Shown one piece after another: positions 44,417-53,340 of a stretch of 64,000 bases of DNA. The translations under genes and the position numbers were made by a program. Position 1 is the stretch's first letter; the number at the start of each line of letters is the position of its first letter. Origin of the DNA: Campanula takesimana (Eukaryota > Streptophyta > Magnoliopsida > Asterales > Campanulaceae); contig JAOWBW010001800.1 of assembly GCA_026119855.1 (NCBI GenBank), positions 1 through 64,000 of the forward strand. The letters are read 5' to 3'. The notes below the pieces were generated by a model, which was not told the origin of the DNA, made no database searches, and was given only the letters and a program-made list of their open reading frames with translations.

Positions 44417-45981
44417 TGTTGGGTATGCTTATTTATAAACCACTCCTATTACCTAGATTTGATTGATCCCATGACCTAATTTTATCTTTTGTGGACTTTA
44501 GGATATATTGTAAGAAGTGTTAAAATAGTCCACTTTGATAATATAGGCTTTAGATTGTTAGGACTTAAAATTTTCTAAGTCTGGAATTTTAGTGGTCAAG
44601 ACCTTGACCGTGAATTCACTTGACTGTGGTAGACCACCTGACCGTGGAAGACCACTTGACCGTGAATCACATGACCGGGAGTCAGTGACCGTGAGCTTTG
44701 TGGCATATCTTGACAGGTCACATTTGACCCTCGACCGCAAGTCACTCGACCGTGAGTCCTTGACCGCAAGAAATGAAGAAGTCCAAGAATCCAAGTATTC
44801 AAACTCAACTATGGTCACTTGTGTCCTAAACTATGGTTAGTTTAAAACGTTGCAGAACTTGGACCCCAAATAATTCAAAATTGAATTCATCTAAGTGGGA
44901 CCACCTCTTATCTGCAAAAAGGACAAACTCAGAATGAGCTCCAATCAGAATTCAACAGCTCATTGTCCTTCAACTTGGAGCCCAAGTAATTCCAAACATC
45001 TATTTTCTCATTCAAGGCGATAAATAGCCCTTAAGTTCTTCATTGAACTTAGCTGAGATTTAAAAGAGAGAAATTGCTGTTGAAATACTTGGTGATTGAA
45101 GATCAAACTCAAGATTTCCAGAATCCTTTGAATCTTCAAAGAACTCACCTTCAAACCTTCAAAGATCTCCAGCAACAAACAAGTCATCTCAAGCCTTGTA
45201 ACACTTAAGATTCATTAGGCTCTACAATCACTTAGATTTCAAAGATCTTCTGATTCTTACACACACACTCACCCCAATTGATCAATCATATAGATTGAAT
45301 CAAAGGGTAGACACTGGTCTAAGTCTAGGATTTATTCTTCATAGAAAGTAGGTGTTGATTCAAAGCTTCATCTCTGTAATCTGTACACTCAAGAATCAAT
45401 ATATACCTCCATTCAAAATCCAAGACTGACCATCTTGGTAAAGGACGTAGATCTTTTAACAGATCGAACCTTTCCAAATACTTGTGTCATTTTACTTTCT
45501 GCAAATTTACTTTCAAGTATTGTTCATCTTGTTCTTTATTGATCATATTAATCTTGTTTGTCGTTTAGTGTTTGATCTTACAGATATTCAAACGTGTTGT
45601 GAATTGTGTTTGCTTGTTCTCCACATTGCCTTAGCTAAAATCTGACTAACTTATCGTTTGCCAAAACTTCTAGACAACAACTTTCAATCTCTCAACCATC
45701 TGACCGCAAATCTCTGACCGCATATCACTCGACCGGAACCTCTTGACCGTGAGTGAGCTTCTACTTAGAGATTTTTATCAAAACAACCTTACCTTATTTC
45801 TATCGAAAACTTCCGCTGTGCATATTACACTTTGACCGCGCGGTTTATTACTTGACCGCAAAACTCAATATTGTAAGCACTTGGTTGAATTTTGAAAAAT
45901 GGTTGAAATTTTAAGTAGGCTATTCACCCCCCCCCCTCTAGCCTCCTTTCTCATATCCTTGTTGTGTCTTTGGGACCAACA
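44417..45981 (+). repeat. 3' LTR of the SIRE-like element
   Basis: 1565 bases, near-identical to the 5' copy. Its TATA box reads GATAAATA (near 45020) instead of TATAAATA, one of the few differences. Confidence 0.93.
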
Positions 45982-46035
45982 CTATGAACTTTGTGATCAA
46001 AGTTCATACAAATATAGATTAGTGTGATCATCTAC

Positions 46036-46437
46036 TTGTGTTACCCGAATTAACAAGCGCATGTTTCTTGATTGACCGGCTAATGGCAGACTACAAGGAT
46101 GTCTAAGGAGTCTTAATAAACTAGAGTTAGGAATTTTAAATCAGTAGGAGATCTTACCCTTTTTTTTCTGTTTGAATTTGTTTAGGGAACTTAGGCGTGT
46201 ATATTATATATACTCCCACTGTCCCAAATTAATTCGGTAGCTTATTTTATTCAAAAAGTAAGAGAAATCAATAATTCTAGTTCTAGTGTTTGCAGAGTCA
46301 AGAATTTTGTGATCAAAATCCGTGCAAAGTAGATTAGTGTGAGCATCTTCTGTAATTGTTTTTCCACCATATTAATAATATATGTCTCCTTTTACCCGTG
46401 GACATAGCCAATAGGTTGTTGGTGAACCACGTAAAAA
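46036..46437 (+). repeat. Diverged second LTR fragment of the small Copia family
   Basis: After GTGATCATCT the 3' LTR of the small Copia element stops. The sequence jumps back to an earlier LTR segment (TTACCCGAATTAACAAG) and then runs, with many changes, through AATTAATTCGG and GATCAAAATCCGTGCAAAG to GGTGAACCACGTA. This is a piece of a second, older LTR joined to the first. Confidence 0.7.
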
Positions 46438-46910
46438 CACGAAAAGCTTTTGAATGTTTAGCATACCCAACAAAAATACCTGTACCTGTCTCATCATTCT
46501 CAGCAGAATTATCAGAATCATTTGGAACCAAATGTGGCTCAAAAGTAACATGCAGATTCTACAATTACTAGAGTAGTTCTATTAAAAGCACGAAAAGCTT
46601 TTGAATGTTTAGCATACCCAACAAAGATACATTCATCTGCTTTGGCGTCGAATTTACCTCTATGTTTTTTGCCGTTGTAGAGGACATAGCATTTGCAGCC
46701 AAAGATCTTGAAGAAAGCTATGTTGAGCATTCTTCCTCTCCATAGCTCATATGGAGTTTTGTTGTAGGCTTTGTTAATGAGAGATCTATTTTGAGTGAAG
46801 CACGCAGTGTTGATAGCTTCTCCCCATAAATATTTTGGAAGTTTTGCTTCTGCTATAATTATTTTTCCAACCTTAATCAACGTTCGATTCTTTCTTTCCA
46901 CAATATTTGA
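46438..46910 (-). pseudogene. SIRE-like integrase fragment, minus strand
   Basis: The minus strand codes MERKNRTLIKVGKIIIAEAK, NKTPYELWRGRMLNIAFFKIFG and CIFVGYAKHSKAFRAFN, closely like the integrase C-terminal region of the element at 37806-38130. It continues through EPHLVPNDSDNSAENDETGTG and then repeats IFVGYAKHSKAFRVF (46438-46490). One short segment is therefore present twice in direct order, with the second copy ending at the LTR fragment. A rearranged relic with no RT. Confidence 0.85.
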
Positions 46911-47424
46911 ACAAAGTATAAATGAAATATGGAAAGTTAGTTTTAAAATTATCAGTTCGAATGTGGGTAATTCAAAAAATTAAAACAAATTATAAATAAA
47001 AATATGAAAATAAAAAATAATGATTTTTATTAAATACAATATGTGGAGAATTGAAATTTTGAGAACTAATTATAAATAACCAAGAGGGAAAAGGGAATCA
47101 ATTGATGACCATGAAGTGATCGACTGGCCGAAGCTCGACGAAAGATTTCACAAAATCATAGATTTTGTTCAATGGACAAGTCTAAATTGACAAAAAAATC
47201 AAAAATAAATGAGGGGTAAAAGTACCCGTTGGAAGCTCGCCGGAGGAATTTTGTGTAAACACCAATTTACTCACCATTAAATTTAAATTAAATTAGAAAT
47301 AATTTTTATGTAATATTAAATATTTTTAAATTTGATATGGTTATTTTCTTCATTTGTTTTATGAATGTATTTATTTTGAGTTGGTATTACCATTTTTACA
47401 GAGCGGGGGAGTGAAATTTTTCGA
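46911..47424. other. AT-rich non-coding, nothing recognised
   Basis: No ORF or repeat edge identified. Confidence 0.4.
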
Positions 47425-47541
47425 GAGTGAAGGTTGTTTTATTTTTCATTAGTTTATTAATATTTTATATTCTATATCTTTATGTATTTAAATTAATGAG
47501 AAATCATATCGTCACTCGCATCGCACATGAGTACGGCTAGT
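47425..47541 (+). mobile_element. Possible Helitron-like 3' end
   Basis: The segment ends ACTCGCATCGCACATGAG, TACGG, CTAG followed by T. A reverse-oriented relative at 62111-62230 ends with the palindromic CCGTGCATCGCACGAG, then CTAG. A short hairpin about ten bases before a terminal CTRR followed by T fits Helitron 3' termini. No Rep/helicase is seen and the left end is not defined. Confidence 0.4.
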
Positions 47542-48124
47542 TTTTATAATGCGACGGACGAAGTATATTTTAATTTTTAAACAGTAATCCGTATGAGTTG
47601 GTCTTATGAAAAACGTGTTTTACCTTAAATAGGAAAAATGTGTTTTTCAAAAGACGTTGGCGCTTTTTAAAAAACAAGCGGTTGCATTTTCGTAAATAAC
47701 TGGGAGCATCGTAAATGCGAGTGTTAATATTACAAAGTGCAAGTAATTCAAACTTGCGTTTATAAACATTGCAATTGGCAAGTGCTAGGCATTACGCTGA
47801 CACTTATAAACATTGATACTGACACTTATTAAAAGTGCCAGTGGTAATGTCAATAAGTGCCAGTGTACATGACTGACACTTTTTTACACTACTTCTGGCA
47901 CTTACGATCGGCGCTAATCAGCTTCTCGTTAATTACAAAAATATCACCGCGTCATTTTTCCCATTTTCTCACATCACAATCCGTATTATTGTTTTTCTTT
48001 TCCGATGCCGGTTATGTTTTTTTGAAGAAAAAAAAAAACCGGCATCGGAAAAAAAAATATTTAGAAAAATAAAAGTTTAGTCAGACATGGGTGTAAAGCC
48101 CGTTAAGCCTGGCAATTTTGAACC
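47542..48124. other. Non-coding, with CTGACACTT repeats and a perfect hairpin
   Basis: CTGACACTT and AAGTGYCAGTG occur about six times in both orientations at 47795-47900, like subterminal repeats of a DNA transposon. A perfect 16-base inverted repeat (arms 47998-48013 and 48037-48052, 23-base loop) follows. No gene. Confidence 0.5.
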
Positions 48125-48230
48125 TGGGCCAGCCCATTCGGACATCGAATTGTGAAATTATGAAACACAAATTATATTTAGAAAAATAAAAGTAAAATGC
48201 ATATCTTGTTGAACGAGTGATAAACCCTAG
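48125..48230 (+). promoter_or_regulatory. Site II and telo-box motifs of the host gene
   Basis: TGGGCC at 48125-48130, adjoining AGCCCA (48131-48136), the complement of TGGGCT: two site II elements back to back. The telo-box AAACCCTAG is at 48222-48230, 27 bases before the ATG. Together they are the usual control pair of plant ribosomal-protein and ribosome-biogenesis genes. Confidence 0.7.
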
Positions 48231-48256
48231 CAAAACTCTTCGCACCGTCTTTTTCC

Positions 48257-49060
48257 ATGGCGACTTTTAATCAAAATCCCCAATCATCAATGCCGTCTAA
48301 GGTCCGGCGAGAAACAATCGAAAAGGCTGTCAGAGCTCTCCTCAAATGGAAGCAAATCCAATCCAATTCTCAAAACCCTCAATTATTCCCTCAAGACGAT
48401 TTCATCTACTTAATTCTTTCCCTCAAAAAAATCCCATCAAGAGACAAGACCTCTCGCACAAACCCTCACAAAATCCCTCTCCCCCACCCACTCTTCCGCC
48501 CCGATTCGTCGTCGGAGCTCTGCCTCATCGTCGACGACAGACCCAGTTCCAAACTCACCGCTGAAATCGCCAGAAAGAAGGTCGAATCGGAACAAATACC
48601 AGTCGCCAAGGTCATACGTCTCTCAAAGCTAAAGAGTGATTTCAAATCGTTTGAAGCTAAACGGAAGCTTTGCGATTCGTATGATTTGTTCTTTGCTGAC
48701 AAAAGGGTTCTTCACCTGCTTCCGAAGGTGTTGGGTAAACAGTTCTTCAAGAAGAAGAAGTTGCCTTTGCCGGTGGATTTGACTCATAATAACTGGAAGG
48801 AGCAAATCGAGAGGGCTTGTTCGTCGGCGTTGTTGAATTTCAAGACGGGGACTTGTAGCGCGGTGAGAGTAGGGGAAGCGTCGATGGTGAAAGAAGAGAT
48901 TTTTGAGAATGTTGGGGCTGCCATTGATGGAGTTGTTGAGTTTGTTCCCAAGAAATGGAAGGGTGTTAGGTCTCTGCATTTGAAGTTCTCTGAGTCAGTG
49001 CCATTGCCATTATATCAAGCTTTACCTGATTCGAAATTGAAAATCGAAGGAACAAATTGA
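48257..49060 (+). CDS. Ribosomal L1 domain-containing protein (nucleolar)
   Basis: A 267-residue protein from one exon, start context TTCCATGG. It carries a ribosomal-L1-type fold: an N-terminal helix (RETIEKAVRALLKW, about 16-29), then PVAKVIRLSKLKSDFKSFEA, LCDSYDLFFADKRVLHLLPK, LGKQFFKKKKLPLPVDL and the C-terminal part FVPKKWKGVRSLHLKFS. This is the pattern of the RSL1D1/Utp30 group, nucleolar proteins of ribosome assembly rather than ribosomal L1 itself. Upstream telo-box and site II motifs agree. It is at the short end for the family and lacks a long basic tail. It is the only intact host gene in the window, between retrotransposon debris and a chromovirus 1.7 kb downstream. A broken copy of its 3' part lies at 61743-62095. 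Confidence 0.9.
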   Translation: MATFNQNPQSSMPSKVRRETIEKAVRALLKWKQIQSNSQNPQLFPQDDFIYLILSLKKIPSRDKTSRTNPHKIPLPHPLFRPDSSSELCLIVDDRPSSKLTAEIARKKVESEQIPVAKVIRLSKLKSDFKSFEAKRKLCDSYDLFFADKRVLHLLPKVLGKQFFKKKKLPLPVDLTHNNWKEQIERACSSALLNFKTGTCSAVRVGEASMVKEEIFENVGAAIDGVVEFVPKKWKGVRSLHLKFSESVPLPLYQALPDSKLKIEGTN

Positions 49061-49419
49061 TCGAGAGATGGTGGTGAAGGGAAAATGAGGAGAATCGGTC
49101 TTTGAGGAAAAGGGTTGGAGAAGAAAGGTAGGATCCACAACCTGATGCTCTCTGGAATTCATATAATCAGAAGATTATTTGGGTTCAAGTTATTTTGGAG
49201 AAAACTCTGGCAGAATTTTTGTAGTAAGTTATTAGAACTGAGTTAGCATTTGTTTGATACTTTCATGTGTTCAAATTTTGTTTGTTTTTTCTTTTTATTA
49301 AGAATATATCTAGATAAAATTAAGACTGCTAAATTGTGTTTCTATTGTTATGGAAATGTCATGCTTTTTCGGAAAGACTGATTTTTGGAGGAACACACCA
49401 GGTTGATTCTACTACCTTC
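49061..49419. other. 3' flank of the host gene
   Basis: Probable 3' UTR and downstream sequence. Parts (AGAGATGGTGGTGAAGGGAAA and the GTGTTCAAATTTTGTTTSTT phrase) recur at 61860-61950 beside the pseudogene. Confidence 0.5.
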
Positions 49420-49600
49420 GTTTTAAAATGAATGTTCATTTTTGTTCTTGAAATTCATTTTGTGACGGAGGGAATAATTGAATATCTTTGTGGTTGAACA
49501 AATGTAACGTGATTCTACCTCCGTCCCATAACGAACATCTAAATTTACTCTTGATCAAGAATGAAATTAGACATCCATTTCAGGACATAGGGAGAGAGAT
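49420..49600. mobile_element. Two short Stowaway-like relics
   Basis: CTACCTTCGTTTTAAAATGA with the complement-like TCATTTTGTGACGGAGGGA (49420-49473), and CTACCTCCGTCCCATAACG to AGGACATAGGGAGAG (49516-49597). Both are shorter than usual and are probably internally deleted MITEs. Confidence 0.5.
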
Positions 49601-50752
49601 TTAGAAGGATCATACATGGCATTTAACCAAGAAGGCGTAATATTCAGCTGTCATTGAGACTGTGATTGCCCAAATATTTGCTGCATTACCCCAACCACAA
49701 GCATTTAGAATGGAAGCAGCTGTGAATCTATATGCGTGTGTGTGTATCATAGCGAAACTTGTAGTTAGGCTAAAGTGAACAGCCCCATTCCGACTGCAAG
49801 TTCAACAAGGTATCAGAGATTGAAGCTTCATGAAAAGAGTATTGTATTACTGCCGTTGTTGATATGTATGCTGAAAATGTCAATGGCCTTGGGTTTGTGA
49901 GTAAAAACTCACGAGTGTTATCCCAAGTGTTGGATAGCACTAACGATAAAACTTTGACGACAGTCCCACAAGCTCAAGAACAAGAATAAAAACACTTTAA
50001 AAAAGAGTTTGCAGCGGAAAATTAAACCACACAAAATATTTGTTTTTCTCAAGTTATATAAATATATAACTTGAGGGTGCCTCAAAAGGCGAGACCTTTA
50101 CTATAAATTTGAGTTATACGTACAAGGCCGAAAGTTCCCTATAGCTATTACAATGCATTTTCTATGGAACGAATGGAGACTAAACACGAAACTCTATCCT
50201 AGCCAAAAACACACTCAAGGGCAAAGTCCTTAAGCGTGGAAATGAAGATATGGGAGGATTGAGTCTAAACGAATTAAGAAGTGAATTGTCTCTCTCTAGA
50301 ATACACAAGTTTAACGACACCCTAATCCTCAACCAGAAAACCCTCAAAAGATGTTGGCTAATACAAAATCAGTTTGCTGGTGTTGGACTAGGTGTTGTTA
50401 ACACTTCGGATAACACTGCCGTGTGTGTGTGTTCTATACAAGTGCAGTTTTTGGCTTGGGAACTGTACGTCTCACTTTGGTCCAGCTTGCACTATATATA
50501 GGCGTCCAAAACTTGGAGCCTACTCCTTGTTGCACGAAATCCTCCACTTGGTTGAGTTGATATCATGTTTCCTACTCTTTAGCTCCAAGCAGATAATGTT
50601 TCCTACTTTGTAGGAACCACCTCATTTTCCACATGTGCCGTGCATCACTTCCTTGTGCCTTTGTGCTTACAGCCCTTGTACTCTTCATGCTCAGTAAGTC
50701 AAGTTTGAATGGGTCTTCAGCCACGTTTTCATCTTCTTCCAGAGTTACGCAT
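49601..50752. other. Probable solo Copia-type LTR, split by the chromovirus
   Basis: From about 49895 it has LTR-like features: GCAGCGGAAAATTAAA (compare GCAGCGGAATTTAGC in the Copia LTR at 7540), a TATATATA box (50494-50501) and the AAAAGGCGAGACC segment. It continues beyond the chromovirus at 60217 and may end near ATTGTTGGCAACA (60402-60414). Ends are not proven. No gene is seen. Confidence 0.4.
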
Positions 50753-53203
50753 TGTAACGCCCATCCCATTTCTTGTTAAATATTTGACTTACTTGTTAAA
50801 TTCTTGAACTTGCATATTATGTGCTAGTTTTACTTGGGTTAAATTCTTAACTGCTTTAGATTATTAAGGTGGTTAAATGTCTAGTTTTGACTTTTGGGTC
50901 ATTTGTGAAAATTTGACTTTAGGGGCCTTTTTGTTAAAAATGAAACTTGAGGGGCCAAAGTGTCATTCTTTGAAACTTGAAAGATAAACTTGTTTGGCTT
51001 TCCTTCTCTGGGTTATTTTCTTCCCCAAATCATTTACGTTCTCTCTGAGGCAAAAGCTAGGGTTAGGTTTTTACCCTATTCTCGACTCCTCGAGCTTAAT
51101 TATCCCTCCGTTCTTGATTCTGATCCCGGATTAATATTCGTGGCGTTGAATAGAGCGTTCCAGGCCGAACAGAAATAAGTTTGGGTCAACTTGATTTTTG
51201 ACTATGTAAGTTATTAGTTCCCCCTTGCTTGTAATAACATGCATAAATGTTATTCTTGATACTTGTGAATGTTAATTTTGTGTTTGGGACAATTTTTGTG
51301 GTACTTGTAATTGTGGAACAAAGGGAGTATATCCTACTATGTAAAGTAAGGAAATTAAAATGAAAGAATTGGTTTTAAGCTTGTTAGTGCATCCTGGGAG
51401 TGTTAAAAATGTTAGTAAAAGTTACTCCTACGCTTGGGACGGAGAATTCTAAGTCTGGGAAGAAATTGGGTTTTTGCAGATTTTGGCCTTGGGCGACCGC
51501 CCATGGGGCTTTGGGCGACCGCCCACTAAGGCAGAGATTTTGGTTCTGAAATTGTGATCTTGGGCGACCGCCCAGGATGGGGTTGGGCGACCGCCCAAAA
51601 CCCCTGTTGCACAATAGATGTTCAAACTAAATGGAGATGAAACCTTACCTCTACTAAGGTATAGAGACTTAGTATAAGATGTCCTAGCAAGTGTATATGA
51701 ACCTTTTGGGGCATTAGAACTTGGTCTTGAACATGAGTGCTTATTGAAGTAAAATGAGAACTTAACTATAAGAGTAGTAACTCTTCTTTATGTCTTGAAA
51801 GTGCTATGAACAAGCACTAATGTGGTATACTTGTCTTGAAACCAATGATTGTGCACCTTAGGGGCAGAACAAAGTTTTAGACTTGAACATCCTAAGAATA
51901 GGATTGAGATTTTGTAAGAGTAAAGGTATAACTCTTATACATGCTTGAATGTCCAAAGATTGGAATTATAACTTGAAATATAAGATAATAAAATCTTGTG
52001 CATGGCTTGACACCAATACATATGTATGGTAGTGAACTAGAAAGTGCTATGAGTAAGCACTAACTTGTATGAGACATGTTCTTGTTGTGTAAGTGCAAAC
52101 ATTGCATACATTTGCTTGATACAAGGTGACTTCTTGATTACTTGAAGCATGTTCCTTGTTGAGCTAGTCCACTACTTTTGGATTAGTTCTTCTCCCGTAG
52201 TTCAAGTAAATATCTACTTGTACATTCTTGTGTGAGTCCAGCTGGTTCTCCTTGCTTGTTCGGAAATATATAGGTTCACGCTTGTCGCGAGAGCTGGGGC
52301 TTAAGTGACAATCGGGTCCCTATGTATTTGCGCTTGACCCCTTACTACCGACCATAGTAAGGGCATAGCTTCCTTGGTTGGAGCAATAAGCCTGACTTAA
52401 CTGAATGCTAAACTCTTGAACACCTCGTGAGTCTTGATCTTGAGAATGACACTGGTTACCGGGTCTTCTAATACATACTGAATAATCAGTTTCCTGTTAT
52501 TGATCGTGATTGTCAAAGTAATACAAGCTACGACAACAATGGTATTCTTGGGAGGAATAAGGAAGGAAGCAATATCCTTATAACTTGCTTGTTTAGCCTT
52601 ATGTGCTACTTGATGAGTGGCTTATCCTCTCATATACTTGTTACTTGATGATACTTGATATATGATTACTTGAGTATCTACTTGAATTGCATGATAACAT
52701 GTCATGTAGTTGCATCTAATAGCTTACTGAGATTTATCTCACCCCGTTCCTTGTTTAATTTTTTTTCCTTAGATCAAAGGAAGGATAGTGCGCAGTGAGG
52801 CTCGACATAGCTGAGAGCTTACTACGCGGGTCGTGATTCTTTTGGGGCTTGTGTCCTTTTACATTTGGTGAGGACGATGTATTATGGGTTTTGTAACTCT
52901 TTATTTTGGGGTAGACAGTCTTGTTCAGTTCTTGTTGTCACTAGACATCTTGTGTAGTACTCTTGATGCCAGCTTATGTGCTAGGCATGTTTCCGCTGTG
53001 TATGTATTTAAGTTTGGTTTAATTTTCTTGTTTAGAACTCGTGTTGTGAGCTAGTATAGCTCCTTACTCTAGAGTATATATATCATGTCAATTTATTATA
53101 AACAGTTGTCATCCAGTTTCTTGTTAAGTTTCTTGTTCCTCGTTAGTCACTCCCACCGGGTTCGAGGTTCTATTAGGGGATCCCGGGACCTGGGGGCGTG
53201 TCA
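50753..53203 (+). repeat. 5' LTR of the chromovirus
   Basis: 2451 bases with four TGGGCGACCGCCCA motifs (51490-51597). TATA-like TATAAGA near 51673 is a promoter candidate, not proven. Confidence 0.95.
51490..51597. promoter_or_regulatory. Four TGGGCGACCGCCCA motifs
   Basis: Starts 51490, 51512, 51561 and 51584 (intervals 22/49/23), all identical. Arms TGGGCG and CGCCCA form an inverted repeat around AC. The reverse complement TGGGCGGTCGCCCA differs at one base from the Copia LTR motif TGTGCGGTCGCCCA. Confidence 0.85.
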
Positions 53204-53206
53204 GGT

Positions 53207-53218
53207 TGGTATCAGAGC
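53207..53218 (+). other. Primer-binding site, tRNA-Met type
   Basis: TGGTATCAGAGC three bases after the 5' LTR. Confidence 0.93.
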
Positions 53219-53340
53219 TACCCTTGTTTAGCTACCCTGTTTAGCTACCTTGGTTTGCTCTAAGTCTGGATAGGGTCTATGGCCTAGGTATGGGTTAGTC
53301 TTGGGGTGTTATTAACGCCGAGTGTTTACCTACAGGTACA

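Larger units (their letters stand above)
32888..45981 (+). mobile_element. SIRE-like Copia retrotransposon
   Basis: 13.1 kb with LTRs of 1567 (32888-34454) and 1565 bases (44417-45981), TGTTGGG...CCAACA ends and a perfect CTATG duplication (32883-32887 and 45982-45986) inside the 3' LTR of the small Copia element. Order is gag with two zinc knuckles, protease, integrase, RT, RNase H, then an extra gene before the 3' LTR. Large size and the extra 3' gene point to the SIRE/Maximus lineage. All of gag-pol stays in one frame and is broken by nonsense codons only. Confidence 0.93.
17556..46035 (+). mobile_element. Small coding-deficient Copia element, split twice
   Basis: The 5' LTR starts at 17556 (TGTTGGGATAAATGCC), is cut at 17982 by the Tat Gypsy element and resumes at 30719-30868. 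Next come a tRNA-Met-type primer site (TGGTATTAGAGC, 30871-30882), a short internal region, a polypurine tract (32491-32501) and the 3' LTR from 32502. The 3' LTR is cut at 32887 by the SIRE-like element and resumes at 45987 to about 46035. Without the insertions the LTR is about 577 bases and the internal region about 1.6 kb, far too short for gag-pol. It would depend on proteins from another Copia element. Confidence 0.85.
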
